64,000 nt of DNA from Phellopilus nigrolimitatus (GCA_021029095.1 JAJOHG010000017.1:248001-312000), one strand, 5' to 3'; shown: positions 1 through 13,206, counted from the first letter of the stretch. Notes: a model not told the origin generated them from the sequence alone. Made by a program: numbers and translations.

Positions 1-486
1 ATTGTCCCGGTGTACATATATACTTACAGTCGTAATAGTTTTGTAATTCTGCTAGTCGAATTCACCCGCGAGCTTCTTTTGTGTTGATATGTCGGCGCCA
101 CCTATTACGAATACCCTTCTGACCGACGTTGAGAGAGTCGTAAGTGGATTGCCTGCTTAAGCTTCGCCCGCAGTGCTCCGCTCGCATCGACTTCTTAGAC
201 TGAGCACGCTTGAGGGAAAATCAATAAAGGTCGCCTGTCTAGCGTTCCCATCCTAACCTCTTACGGGTTTCACTGGTGTCTTGGGGGGAAGGTTTCGGGC
301 GATATTTATAAAGTTGGACACACGATCGGCGCAGCTCGCGTTCGGAGGTCAAATAAATGCACGTCGGTGTCAATTTGATACATATTCCGCATAACACTAC
401 ACCAATTTCTTGATCTTCCTTTGTCTTACAGAACTTATCCAATTTGTTCACATCATCGACTTGTGACGCCGCACCACGTTCCCATC
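1..486. other. window edge, no gene recognised
   Basis: This stretch lies beyond the stop codon of the neighbouring aldehyde dehydrogenase. I find no reading frame with recognisable protein content and no repeat or RNA motif. It probably holds the 3' flank of that gene and intergenic DNA; a gene cut off by the window edge cannot be excluded. Confidence 0.4.
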
Positions 487-3169
487 TCAGAAAGGCCAGT
501 CGAGCTTCTCTCCGAAATTCCAATGGATGGCCTTGATTGACGTGTACTCTTCCAAAGCGTAGCTGCCGAGTTCACGGCCTAGAAGAGGTAGGGGAGAATG
601 ATACATCAGCGCGACGGAAACGAGGAAAAAGTCAGCGGATTAATATGCACCGAATCCACTCTGCTTCTTGCCACCGAAGGGTACGTTATTGTTCAGGATG
701 TTGTATTGATTGACCCAGACCTAGACATTGAAGGGAGATGTTAGGTACAGAGTTTGAATTTGATCTCCGCGCGCCGTAAGGCCTGACAGACGCACCGTGC
801 CTGCCTCTAAAGCAGAGGAAACGCGCATGCACTGATTGGCATCGTCTATGGAAGAATAAGTCCGGCGTCAGAAAGCTCTACCGCCATGATGACGTAAATT
901 ATTACTCGAGTGAAAGCCGGCACCGAGCCCATAGCTCGTGTCGTTGGCGAGCGCGATTGCTTCTTCCTCAGTTGAGAACTTCCCGACAGCCAAAACGGGC
1001 CCGAAGATCTGCACACGTTGTCAGCACGCGACGGCAGAAGGAAAGCGTCACCGCCGAACCTCTTCTTTTACTATCTTCATCGTGGGTGTGATGCCGGCGA
1101 AGACTAGGAGATTCAAACGTCATGGTGATTTGAATTGGATTTCATCTTAGGAGAGAAATAAACATACTCGTAGGATCCACCCAATATCCGTTAGTCTTTC
1201 TCTTCTCGCCTCCGTAAACGACCTTTGCACCCTCGGCCTTGCCGGCTTCGATGTAATTCCAGACCCTTTCATATTGAGTTTTGGACACCTAGTCGTGAAT
1301 TAACTCAGAAGGACCGCGGACTTGCTCTCCAGGAACAGAGGAAATATATAAAAGTCAAGGATGCATACCACGGGACCAGCGGAAGCCTTTTCATCATAAC
1401 CATGACTAACAACTAGCTCCTCAGCTACCTTGCAGAGCAGCTCTATGAACTTGTCGTAGACCGTATCTTGGACAGTATACACGAGATCCGGCCGTGCAAT
1501 CCTGACCAATATTGAAGAAGATTCCGAGTCCGGCCCAGTTCGCGGCTAGACAAAAGTGGTATTTCTTATTAGGAGAGGAAGCTATAACAGAGCGAGCCCG
1601 ACAGTTGGCTCACCTTGTTCAAGGTCGGCTGATTCAAAGATTATGTGTGGCGATTTACCCCCCAGTTCTAAGGAAACCTAGGACATCAGATTTTCCTTAG
1701 TTCAAAACAGAGCGATACTAAGCCTGATTAATGACCTACCTTCTTCAGATTACTTTTCGCCGACGCCTCCATGACCTTACGGCCAGTTATCGTAGACCCT
1801 GTGAACGCGACCTTATCTACGTCCGGGTGCGCTGCCAACGCAGCTCCTCCGACGCTACCCACAGATGGTACTGTATTGATGACACCAGGAGGGAATCTGG
1901 ATATCGCGTGGGATTGAAGATCCACGAAACGTTACTACAAGGTCTCGACGCACCCAGCCTCTTTGATTAATTCACTGAGTTTCTGATATGCATCGGTATG
2001 AGTAGTTGCGAAGATCACCATGCATATCAGGAGAGGTGAATATACGTACTAAGGCAGACAAAGGAGTGAGTTCTGAAGGTTTCATCACGATTGTGCAGCC
2101 TGTAGCCAGGGCAGGGCCAATTTTCCAGACCCTGGGCTCGAACGATTCAACAACGCTAAAACATTCTGGACAGAACTGTATGTACACACCACATCTGAAT
2201 GGGATAGTTCCAAGGAATGCTGATTACCGTAATTCAGTAGATTGGCGAGTCGGAATTTTTTTACGCTGTACGCACATTTGTCCACAGACGCCCACTGGGT
2301 CATGCCGAGTCAACGCAAGTTTGCTCTTGTTGTCAACCTCAATGGTCTCAAATGCCGTACTTGTCAGTTTGCAGGCTAAGAATTAGTTATTTTGAGAACC
2401 ACACGCACTTGGCCAACAATTTTGTCTGCCCAGCCAGCATAGTAGCGAAGACAACCAACCGAATCGGCGATATCCATGTCCCTGAGAATCAGGATGATAA
2501 GGAGTTGCGAATAAGGCGGCGTTAAAAAAGGAATAAGGCGTACCGTGCGACGCGCACGGGCTTGCCGTTGTCGAGAGACTCGAGCTCGGCGAGTTCCTGA
2601 GCATCGCGTTCGATGAGATCGGCGAGCTTGTTAATCAATCTCGCGCGCTCGACGCCGGTGACATTTTTCCCCCACGTTGTTTTGAATGCCTCGCGAGCAG
2701 CAGCGACTGCAATATCGATGTCCTTCGAGGACGCTAGGATATAGCAGACACGTAAAAATTAAAGAATGAGCGAATGATCTACGCCGGGGCTTCCCGATTT
2801 TGGATTTGCGATAGCGTGCGGGCTAGTGTTTTGGCAACTGGCTTACCGGCGGAGATTTTGCAGATCACTTCCTCCGTCGCAGGATTGACAGACCTATAAC
2901 CATTCTCAGCTTATGTAAAAACAAAGCACGAGTAACACGCACTCAATCACCAGGCCGTCGACAGAAGGCACAAACTCATTGTTGATGAAAAGACCGGTCT
3001 GCAACGCGATGGACTTGTTGCTGCCAGGCACTGGGATAGACACAGTTTGGCTCATGGCTCGGCGGAGAGAGAGATGGATGCGAGAGGAAGTGGTGATAGC
3101 AGAAACACGACTTGAGCAAGTGCTTCTTAAGGGGGCGAGCACACGAGATAAGGTGGGTTGGAAGAACAT
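487..3169 (-). CDS. aldehyde dehydrogenase, probably mitochondrial NAD(P)+-dependent
   Basis: Oxidises aldehydes to acids with NAD(P)+. The N-terminus ([20 protein letters not shown]) is rich in Arg and Ser and lacks acidic residues, like a mitochondrial presequence; a shorter cytosolic start (MSQTVSIPV) lies about 38 codons downstream. Family motifs appear in order: [20 protein letters not shown], the substrate-loop stretch [19 protein letters not shown], the Rossmann segment [18 protein letters not shown], the general-base Glu in [10 protein letters not shown], the catalytic Cys in [22 protein letters not shown], and the C-terminal [18 protein letters not shown] with EYTSIKAIH. At least eight short introns interrupt it. 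Near base 1477 the frame slips by one base between the Cys motif (ending SRVY) and [13 protein letters not shown], so the gene is either broken or carries a sequence error. Substrate is not decided by sequence; ALD4/ALD5-type acetaldehyde oxidation is the closest guess. Confidence 0.88.
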
Positions 3170-3487
3170 AGATACCGCATATGAACCTTCGTTCAGATAC
3201 TGCTCGTGATTACGAAATCGATCAGGAAGGCTTAGGGCTAGATATCAAATTTACCGCTACCAAATGCACACTAACGATGGGAAAAGAGGGAGAGGGTGCA
3301 TTACTTGCAGGTCGAGTGTCTCTGAATGTGATAGGTTAAGCCACTGAGCTGCCCAATGAGGACACAGCTACCTAAAAAGGAGATACTGAGCTTCGATGAT
3401 GATTGGCTGCCGCGGAGTCCTTTTCAGACGGTCAGCTCCGGGACAAAGCGCAAACTCGTAAACTCTGCCAACGCCTCCACCACCGCC
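3170..3487. promoter_or_regulatory. divergent promoter region, ALDH / COX8
   Basis: 318 bases lie between the start codons of two divergently transcribed mitochondrial-protein genes. I see no clear TATA box. A shared regulatory region is an inference from the arrangement only. Confidence 0.35.
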
Positions 3488-3857
3488 ATGTCTTTCCTCG
3501 CCCGCACCGCCCTCCGCTCCCGCGCGCCCCATACCATGCGCTCATCTGTCCAGCGGCGAGCTTTGCACGTAGAGAACACGGTTGGCAACGTACGTTCTCG
3601 TTTTTTTGACAAACGCTGCTCGGAGCTCGCTCATCCCGATCTGTGTCCGCAGGCCACACCCTTCAAGCACGACTCCAAGTCCTGGTTCGGCGTCAAGCTC
3701 ACTATCTTCCTTCTTACGGGTGCTGGATTCCCGGCCATGGCTGCCTACTTCCAGCTGTACGTCGTTTAAGAGTTGCATTCGTTTAGTGCCACCCTGACGT
3801 GTCCGTCTTTTCTCGTTCTCGTGCGGCATTAACAGGAGAAAGTCGGCCGCTGCATAA
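3488..3857 (+). CDS. COX8: cytochrome c oxidase subunit 8 (mammalian VIIc family)
   Basis: Small single-span subunit of respiratory complex IV in the mitochondrial inner membrane. I join three exons, 3488-3589, 3653-3756 and 3836-3857, each with GT...AG borders, to give 75 residues, the usual size for fungal Cox8. The presequence (MSFLARTALRSRAPHTMRSS, ending RRALHVEN) is basic. The mature part carries TPFKHDSKSWFGVKLT, a hydrophobic span LTIFLLTGAGFPAMAAYF, and the short basic tail QLRKSAAA. The central TPF...K...FPAMAAYFQL pattern matches the Cox8/VIIc family. The start was chosen because the presequence begins there; the upstream in-frame ATG at 3356 lacks such character. Confidence 0.9.
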
Positions 3858-4126
3858 ATTCGCAATATATCTTTAATAGATGATAGATGGACATGGGTTT
3901 AGACCAACCCGCATTCCTCGTTTCTGCATGCAATAATTAGAGGGTACAATGATCATCGAAGGAGCGACAAAGGAACGCGCCTGTCACACTCAATCCTATA
4001 CAAAAAAAAAAACTAAAGGTGATTCAAGAACTAGCTCCCTCTACAACATCTGCTTCCTCCTTCGCTTCTTTTTTTCCGTCATGGTTTTCAGTGTCGGACT
4101 CAATCCCGACCTCAACGAGCTGGTCT
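3858..4126. other. 3' flanks of convergent COX8 and Dicer genes
   Basis: A 269-base convergent intergenic stretch that includes an 11-base A run near 4000. On the minus strand a second frame (about 4029-4140) encodes an acidic segment rich in Glu and Asp that could be an alternative C-terminus of the Dicer if one more frame shift exists. Confidence 0.3.
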
Positions 4127-7100
4127 TCAATGTTTTCCCCACCGAGTGACTACAGACTTCAATGCCTTTTTTGCGGCCTTTCTGGCAAGTGTAAGAACGC
4201 GACAATCGCAGTTACGCGACATGAAGTGAGGGTCGCCTGCAAGAGCGTCCAAAGCCATGTCCGATGCTCTCCGTGCAGCAGCAGATGCGGAAATATCCGT
4301 TGCGCTTGCAAGAATGATGTCGTGAATCACGACTAACGCGGAAACACGTCAGCCATCAACAACGTAGAAACTAGATTATGCTTGCCTTTGCTCTCAGAAG
4401 TGTGGCCAAACTCGTTATCGGAATCAACAGACTCCTTGACGAGCTCAAATTCCTGGCAGCCTTGAGACTGGAAAAACTCGAAAAGAATCTTTGTGGGATG
4501 GTGCGAGAGCGTATGGAGAGTGATATGCTGATCGAAGAACGGTGCCAACACCTTGTCAAAGAATGTCTCCGCGCCGACCGGCGAAAAATTGTCTGACACG
4601 TAAACCGCCCCAAAAATTGACTCGATAACGTCGGAGAGTGCCTTTACTTACGCTCAGCATTGCCAAGAAATGTTTTGAAATAGTTTCCCGGACTTGCCTT
4701 CGGAGGTTCAATTTCGACCCAGTACTGACCTGGGAGTCGCTTCTCCTTTGCGGCCAGCTCATGAGCCGCCCTCTGCTTCTCTTCCAGTGCGTCTGCGTAC
4801 GCCTGTATGCTCTCCTCTAGCGCGCTCGACTCGAACAGGAGGTGCTCATGGAGGCCCGACCATACGCAAACTGCCGCAAGCGCGGCATTCGACACCATCG
4901 CACCCTACAAAAACCAAGGAGTTACGTCCAGAACACGGCATCAGGGTTAGGAAAAGGCAATGCGCATGTTTTATTGACGCACCTTCATGAGTGTCAACTC
5001 GCCTGGCGACAACGCATTGTCCCGATCAAAGATATGGCGGATAACAACTGAAGCGTTGCGCATAGCATTATGAAACAGGGAAAGGAAAAGAAAGATCTAA
5101 ACTTACGGAAGTCGAGAATCGCGTCGCCAATAAACTCAAGCCTTTCGTAGCTGGTCATTTCGTTGCCATGTATAGATGCATGGGTCTTTCAAGTGTCAGC
5201 TTCAATACCAGGGTTTCGGGTTTATGTAATGGAGATGAGTACTTACGAGAGCCTGCGCTAGAAGGTGCTTATGATTGAATTGGTGCCCTATAATGGTTTC
5301 TACAGCCTGGATAGTTCCGGTTCTTAGCTTTGCCGTAACTTCGGGCGGAGGAGCGAGCGCTTTACGCCCAAAGTCAGACCACCGATCTATGTGAGGGACC
5401 GGCACATTCAGCGCCTTCGTCACCTTCAGTGCGACTTCGCGGCCTCCTGTGACATACGCTGCACCTATGATTGCTTCCGCGACATCCGCCACTGCCTAAC
5501 AGTCAAGCATCAGCAAAGTCTAGAAATTATACAAAACATTTAGAATCCCCGACCTTGTCCCCGAGCCACTGGATCGTGGTTTCCTGATTGTGCTTCTTTT
5601 TCTTATTGAACTTCTTGGGCGCTGCGCCGCCATCGGGTTTGTCCTTGTTCGCCTGTCCAATACCTCTGTCTTCCGTAGTGTCCATAGGAGAGCCTCCACG
5701 GTCTTGTAGATCCACCGGCTCGGGTGAATCGCGTGCCTTATCGGCTGTCGTCAATTCCTGAAGTACTTTCCTCGGCTGGAAGTTCGCCCTCTTCCAGCGC
5801 CTGATCAGTGATCTCCATTTGCTGGTCGTTAGGCTTCTCTTTCGGGGGTCGATAAACGAAAAAATTAAGCGGGAACCAGTTTTTTGGCGTGAAGGGCTTC
5901 GACTGAATATACTGAGGCAGACCGCAACGGTTTGCATTGCGTAGAAGCGACCTGTTGCTGATGATGCGTTGTCGGGAGATGTGCAACGCGCCCTCGCGCG
6001 AGGTAGGGAAAGTCACGAAAAGGTAAACGGACGAAAGGTATTTCAGATATGCATCGCCTGCGTAATGCTTTAGTTGTTGGTTTGTCTGAGATGTCATTAG
6101 TGCACAACGCACCTAGAAGTTCTAGTCGTTCGTAATCAAACTCCACATCAGCTGCGGGTGCTGAAACTGCAGCATGCAGGTGTGATTCTGTTATTGAGTG
6201 ATCAAAATACTTCGCGTTAAGTTCCTTGATTAGCAACATATCCTCAAGCTTGTTTACAATGGACGGAAGAAGAGATGCGGTTCTGAAGATACTGCATGGA
6301 GTTACCATATATCAGAGCCCCGGAAAAGGTATCCAGGGTGCAGCACGTACCTGGCAGGGATCGTGCATTTTGCACATAGTTCAGGAATCAGGTCTGCAAA
6401 AGATAGCTGTCTAGTAAACCAAAAGAAGCAGACGTTTCGTGAAAAACTCCATACGCACATTTCGCGGGATGGTGTTTGGTTTCGTTTATGGGCTTGGATG
6501 TCGGGCTTAAATGGTTGATTAACATAGGAGTTCGCTCTACCTCGATCACGGGCTGTTTGTAATTTTGAAGCCCCCCAAAGCCCTTTCGTCGAGCACGGCA
6601 GTATTCGACAAGATTGTCGTAGTCACGCTCCCTCTAACACAGCTTTCAGTGTATTTGTAGTCATTATCAGAAGAATATAACTTACCGGACTATCCTCTGG
6701 CTTCGATAGAGGGGTGAGATCAGGTCGCATCCTAACGCAGAAATATCTGCGCGTGAATTCAGCCCACCGATCCTGAATCATTGCATCGTCAGTATCTTCA
6801 ATAAGCGTCTCTAAGTCCTGCGAATTGAGCACGACTGCAAATTTCTCTGCTGCGAGCTGGATTTTATCCCAAGGTATATGGTCGACGACGTTTGGGAAAT
6901 CCCAGCGTTGCCCATCATCCGGTCCGTCATCGCTGATCTCAGCTTCATAATCGCGTGGTAAGGGTGCCAGGAAGTATGTCATGTTATCGAGCGCGCATAT
7001 GTATGGCCTGTTGGTGATGCACCGGATGACGCGAATTGTGTATTTGTAGATGTCTTCCAAACGGTCCTTGTCGATTTCGAACTCTTCAGCACGTTTAAAA

Positions 7101-10100
7101 TGTACCTTTCCAGGTGTACCAGAGAAAAATATTTTCATCGGCGAGATTGGTGGGAGAGGGAGCCTGGTTAGAAGAAGAATTGGTGAATAAACGCCGCCGC
7201 CTTCAACAACACTGGAGTCGACAACAGGAACTACAATGGTCGGATAAAGATGTCCGCGCATAATCGGCAACGTATTGGTCCAGAAATCAGGTCGTTTACG
7301 AGGATACGGGCGAGTTCCCGAAGTCTTGTTCTGACCTTGCTTCATTTTAGTAGGTAGCTGCGCCTCCTCTTCTTCCTTGTCGCTCATCTCCTCTACCATC
7401 TGAACAGAGATATACGCAGCTCTCTGTGGCCTGCTAGTAGGTAGAGGCGGACGGGGGAACAATCGATAATCAAGGGCGCCGCGACGATAGAGCTCGAAGC
7501 ACGTTTGATAGCAAGCTGTCCGTCGCGCCTGGGCCATCGACGAACAAGGCGGCCCCGAGACTCTTCTGACTGGTGAACCAGATGGGAGAAGAATCGTACA
7601 GATGTACGTCAGTTTCGTTGATGAGCCATCTTGTAACTCCTCATATTCAAAGAGAGGTCCATCCAATTTGTCGTTTTTCTTTTCAGCGCCTGCCGACAAC
7701 TGGGACACGAAGCGATATACAACTGTCGTTGCATCTTGCACGTACACTCTGCCGCTGGTCGTCGGATCCTGAACGAACTTAGCTGGATCTTCATCTTCGT
7801 CGTCACTGTCCGAGCGATATGGATCGACTGTCTCGCGAAGCGGGTAGGGAGGGATAGCACTTTCAGGATTGGTTGCAACTTCTTGAACCCAGCGTTCCAT
7901 TCGCGAATCAATGCGTGCTATCTGAGAAAGAATACGACGGTGCACGTCGCTCCCGCGCTCTGCCATATGAATGAGGTGGCATTCTTGGCCTCGAGCTCGG
8001 GCACGGCAGTGTGCATACGAAATTTGACTCTCAAACAGATCGAATCTAGAAAAAACATTAGATGGGAATGTATATATACCAAAAGACTGATGTCACCTTA
8101 TCACAACGGTAGCAGGGGAAATTTCCAAGTCCTCGGCGTACTTTGTTGCGACGAGGAGGTTGTATGAGCCATTCTTGAATCCATCCAAAATGTCGGCCTG
8201 TGTACGTTGGTAAGACGGAGCAAAAGATTTAGGTTAGTAAAGACGTACTTGTATCGAAGGATCGGCTGAGGGACCGTGACCAACAAGGGCCTGTGGTCGC
8301 AAAAATCCTACACGATCATCCAAGTTACGCAAAAGGTCCACCAAGACGTGAGCAATACTTCGCTTCTGGACTAAACATGTCAAAGTTCAGGATCGAGATT
8401 CCGGTGATTAATTCAAAAACGCACCAAAAATGATTCCTCTGAATGCTTCTCCTTGAGGCTGGCAAGCCTTCAAGATCTGCATTAACTTCGCAAACTTAGG
8501 AGTAACGTTGAAACCACGGGAAGTAGGATCGAGATTTGGCATCGTGAACACGCAATTTTTTATTGCATCCCTGATGTTGCTCTTTGCTTTCCTGATTGCT
8601 GCTTCCGAACCAGCCTGGAGCTCGTCATCTTCTTCGTACACAGGTTCGTCACTGCCGACCTCCGCCTCCATGTCTTTCAGCGCGCGACGCCAGACGAGGT
8701 CACAGGCGCATGCACCTACTTCACCTAGCGCATGTTTCGCGTTGCGGAAATGTGAGCGGAAAATCGACATTCGCGGGTCGATTGTATGTAGGTGCTTTAA
8801 AAGGGTCGTATCAACGGCCCTTGCCTGAGCATCGTAATAGACAACTATTTCCATGGGCTTATCGGGTAACGTCAAAATTACCTCGCGAGTCGAGTTTGTA
8901 ACGCCGTGGACTTGCGCGTTTAGAATACGCTCAACCTTCAGCAAACTAACATCGAAATAGAACTTCGTGTCCGGAGGAGGTATGATTATGCCAAATATCC
9001 TAGGTCTTGATAATTTGTCAGTGATGCGGAAGAAGTCTTGCATAACCTCTTTCATTGGATGTATGTCGTTGTCTCGTAAAGGAATCACATCGTCGATGAT
9101 CATGAAATGAATTGAAGAGATGGCCAAAGCTCCTTGTTTTAAAGACTCAAGCAACAGCTAGGCGAGGTAAGATCAACACTTTAACAGTAAGGAGAAACAG
9201 CAACTTACATTCGCTGAGACAATGACAACAGTCCTTGGTAGATAGCCCTGCCCAAGACTCCATAGCTGAATTGTGTAGAGTTGTGGTATAAACGCCGACA
9301 GTTAGTTTTGAAAGGTCCTCAAGCTGGACTACCCGAGCGCTTGCAGTTGCATTATCCCTGGATATGCTTTTAGGACATCTAGCTCAAGTAAAAGTATGCC
9401 AAGGAGAACATACTCTGTCACTAGCACGGACACCCGTCGTCTGCGCGTAATGCCGATGAAGGGTCTGTCTCGCTCGGTACTGCAAGCCCATGTCAAGAGC
9501 TCACATGAGATTCTGACTTTGTCTATAACCTCGTCGTCAACTCAGCAGCAGGCCCTTCAAAGGGAAAACACTGACGGTACTCGGTGTCCAAAATTGCCAG
9601 AGCTTTTTTTATTTATTATACAGAGCTGAACAAAACTCGAATAGACGACGTACTGTTTCCGACCTTGGCTTGAGCAATTAAAGAATCAGCGAGCTCCAAG
9701 GTGGTATCCGATGCCTGACTCTGCTCTGCAGCGATGTTTCCTGCTCTATCAACCTCCATAATTTCCGGGAGGCGCTTGGAAATCGCGTCTGTAGAGGAGG
9801 CATCGTCCCCGGAAGCCATGCCTGTTCTGCGTCTTTTCGTCGGGTGTTCATGGGACCCGTCAGAATGTTCAGGTTCGACCTCATGTATAGTTCGAACGGA
9901 TTTTGAGACCGATGGCGCTGATGGATTTGCGCTGGGCACGACAGTGCCTTTGTTGCGCTCAGAGACCGGGGGCACAGCAGAAGCAGGGTTCGGAGGAATC
10001 GCTGCCCCGCCGCTGTCTGGGCCCCTCGATTGAGTATCCTGACCACCGTCTTGCCCTGCGCCAACCGTATCCTTCCAAGCGGTCTTCCATCTTTTTAGCA

Positions 10101-10101
10101 T
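4127..10101 (-). CDS. Dicer-like RNase III with degenerate helicase domain
   Basis: Dicer proteins cut double-stranded RNA into small RNAs for RNA interference. Domains in order: a low-complexity N-terminus with a basic KRRR patch, RecA-like domain 1 (about 8900-9610), RecA-like domain 2 (about 7960-8400), the Dicer dimerisation fold (about 7480-7740, with SGPPCSSMAQARRTACYQTC), a PAZ-like region (about 6680-7150), RNase IIIa (YERLELLG joined to DAYLKYL; later ADVAEAIIGAAY) and RNase IIIb (SYERLEFIGDAILDF; later LSDVIESIFGAVY). The acidic catalytic residues of both RNase III centres are present. Helicase motifs are not: DTGSGKT is replaced by DTEYRQC, DECH by DDVI, TASP by IIPP, and the motif VI RGRAR by RARAR. 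Many short introns. The start (MLKRWKTAWKD) is the last ATG before the run of low-complexity sequence; an in-frame ATG at 10194 is possible. It is head-to-head with the next gene. Confidence 0.9.
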
Positions 10102-10330
10102 TGCATAGAGAGAGCGAAGAAACCAAGAGAGAAAGAGAGGGGGAAAGTCAAAGAGAAAGACTGATGAAAGAGCGCAAGCAGTGTTTCCAGCCACGGTGTG
10201 GCTTACACTCGCTAGTCTAGGTAAGGAAAGACCACGAGGCTTTGCTGGAGGTTATTCCGGCCGAGTTATGCCGAAAGGATCTACATACAACTACGTCAAC
10301 GCCCTAGCTTTCCACACACACTCGACTACC
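10102..10330. promoter_or_regulatory. divergent promoter region, Dicer / SSADH
   Basis: Only 229 bases separate the start codons of the Dicer gene (minus) and the succinate-semialdehyde dehydrogenase gene (plus). It includes an AGAGAG/GGAAAG-rich purine tract around 10105-10165, which is a pyrimidine tract on the Dicer strand. Promoter function is inferred from position. Confidence 0.35.
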
Positions 10331-12939
10331 ATGGGTATCCGACTCCCGAGGCCTCCTCCACTTCTTTCTTTTTCTCTACGACAACGACACCTTCCGCAGC
10401 ATTTTCCAACTACTATTGTCCCTTTCGGTAGAATGGCCAGCAACTTGTCAACCGTGGTATGTCTCTGCCGTCTGCCGTCTCTGCAGCCATGACGAATTCA
10501 CATGCTATATTTCAGTTTGGGCTTAAGGACAGCAGCCTTATAAAGACCCAGGGTTTCATCGACGGAAAATGGCTCGATGCCAAAGACGGCACAACGATCT
10601 CTGTGACAAGTCTGTACTAGTTCTCATGGCCAACACTCTAAAATGGCTAAGCTTTTTATCGTTAAGATCCGGCTACTGGCGAAGAAATAGGGACAGTTCC
10701 TGAGATGGGTATAAAGGAGACTCAAGAGGCCATCAGCTCTGCGCATCGCGCATTCGCCACTTGGAAGAAAACGACGGCAAAGGTGAGAGCAGTTGCTCTT
10801 TGTTTTTCGCTTCGTCTCATTATACCCTTCAGGAGCGACACGATTTAGTCATGAAGCTATACTATTTGATGCAAGAGAACTCTGAAGACCTTTCCAGAAT
10901 ACTTGTTCGTGGCTGTTGTTAGCTCTATTAAGACGCGCTTTTATACTTATGCTGTGTTTAGACCATTGAAAATGGGAAGACCCTAACAGAATCAAAGGTG
11001 CTCGCATTTGTATCTGTTTACTCTCACGTCTAATTGAAAGAACATCTAGGGAGAAGTCGCATATAGCTCTTCTTTCCTGGAGGTAAGCCCCAAGTACCAA
11101 GAAATTTTGCATTATCTCTGAATTTGGACGACTTAAACGATTGTACGGTACAGTGGTTTGGTATGTACTATCAGGAGGCACTTCCGAAAAATTCGAGCTC
11201 CACGCTGACTTCTTCCCTAGCCGAGGAGGCCGTACGGACCTATGGAGGTAAGATTAAACTCATTGCAGAAGTGCAGTATATTTTACTTTTCGGCAGAGCA
11301 TATACCGACATCTGTTCCTGGTGTAAGAAACGTGACAATTATGCAGCCCGTTGGTCAGTCAATTTACTCTATCTTCTGCGAAAGCCAATACATGTATAAC
11401 ATGCCTTGTCGAGTTTAGGTGTTTGGTGAGCAGCGCATAATCTTTTATTACGAGCTGAAATGACCAGTGACCGGTAGTGCAATTTTGACGCCATGGAACT
11501 TCCCGTCGGCCATGGTAAATAATATTCAGTGTGATTGTATCCGGGATTTTTTACGCCTTTGTCGTAGATTACCCGTAAGCTGGGTCCTGCGCTTGCTGCT
11601 GGATGCACTGCTGTCATCAAGCCCCCTCCGGAGACGCCCTTTTCTGCTCTTGCGCTTACTGAGGTGAGTATCTGCCATAAGTCCCATTTACTCTTTAATG
11701 TATTGCCACCGTGGAAAGCATTTACATACTAATTTATAACTATCGCAGCTCGCACGTCGTGCCGGATTCCCAGACGGTGTCATTAATGTCGGTTTCATTC
11801 CTCTTTCTCCCTTTCTCGATTCTGCAGAGACAAATGACCGCTGTCCTTTTGAATCACAGGTTGTTACTACCGCGAAAAACGTGGGCGAAGTCGGCAAGGA
11901 ACTTTGTGAGAACGTCAATGTGCGAAAAGTTACCTTTACGGGTTCGACGGCTGTGGCCAAATTGTTGTACTCCATGTCTGCTAGTACCATGAAGAAGTGA
12001 GCTAAACCTTGTCATCTTGATTGAATCTCCTGATATGAAATCACCTTCAGAATTTCTTTCGAAGCTGGCGGAAATTCTCCATTCATTGTCTTTGACGACG
12101 CTGATATTGATGCTGCTATTGAAGGTGAGATTTCAAATATAAACATCATATACATCTTATTATATGACTGAGAGTTTGTGTCCTTTTCATCGCTAAGGCG
12201 CGATTGCATGCAAATTCCGCGCCTCCGGCCAGACTTGCGTCTGCGCCAATAGGATATACGTCCAGTCGTCTGTCTACGCTGAATTCGCTTCTCGCCTTGC
12301 TGCCAGAGTTACTGCATTCAAAGTTGGAAACGGATTGGACAAAGAATCGTTCGTAAACCCGCGCCCATTTTTATCGACCTCGAAATGAATTTGTTTTCAC
12401 TACAAAGGACGCATGGTCCACTCATCCATGAGCGCGCCATACAGAAAGTTGAGGGCCACGTCTCCGACGCGCTCTCCAAGGGTGCGCAGGTGCTTGTTGG
12501 CGGCAAACGCATCGACGGGCCGGGTTCGTTCTTCGCGCCGACCGTGCTTGCGGACGTCCCACCGGACGTGAAGCTAGTGAACGAGGAGACTTTCGGCCCC
12601 TGTCGCCGCGCTCATCAAATTCGAGACGGAAGAGGAGGTGCTGCGCCTCGCGAACGACTCCGAGTTTGGACTCGCTGGTTATTTCTACTCGCGCGACGTT
12701 GGCCGTGTGTGGCGCGTTGCGGAGGCACTCGAGGTCGGTATGGTCGGCACGAACACTGGCTTGATCTCGCAGGCAGTCATTCCGTTTGGAGGGGTCAAGG
12801 AGAGTGGCATTGGTAAGAATTTTTCATTCTCCGTCAGCTGCCTACTTATAGCTGATCGTGTTTTGTGTGGTCAGGTCGTGAGGGAGGCCACGGTATTAAG
12901 GAGTACATGCAGACTAAACTCATTACGTTTGGTCTTTGA
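10331..12939 (+). CDS. succinate-semialdehyde dehydrogenase
   Basis: Last enzyme of the GABA shunt: succinate semialdehyde to succinate with NAD(P)+. Exons spell the GabD/Uga2 family almost continuously: [52 protein letters not shown] segment, [24 protein letters not shown] segment, [37 protein letters not shown] (general-base Glu), [20 protein letters not shown] (catalytic Cys), [12 protein letters not shown], and the C-terminal [21 protein letters not shown] basic N-terminal extension before MASNLSTV could direct it to mitochondria. Next to the Glu, most relatives read ELGG; here it is EAGG. The frame breaks once near 12597-12604 between EETFGP and [12 protein letters not shown]; removing one C from a four-C run would restore the family sequence. 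About a dozen short introns. Confidence 0.9.
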
Positions 12940-13206
12940 CATGAAAAGCAATATGCCTTCATTCTCGCTTTCTCTCGATAATCGATGTAAAAAATCTTGT
13001 AGAAGTGTACTATACTTTGAAACGGAAGACAAATTACCATGCATAGCTTTTCTGTAGTCACAAGTCACGACATGTTGAGTCGATTTAGAACATACTTATA
13101 CCGAAAATAAGGTATACGAAGTATCGACATATCAAACCATTCTAGTCCATATAGCAGTAGTCTATACGCCCGGGCACCACCAGCAAACTTCAGGTTATAA
13201 ATGTGT

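Noticed and set aside
9616..10194. longer N-terminus for the Dicer starting at 10194
   Set aside because: The extra 31 residues (hydrophobic, then basic) would act like a signal or membrane segment, which does not suit a Dicer; the ATG at 10101 is preferred.
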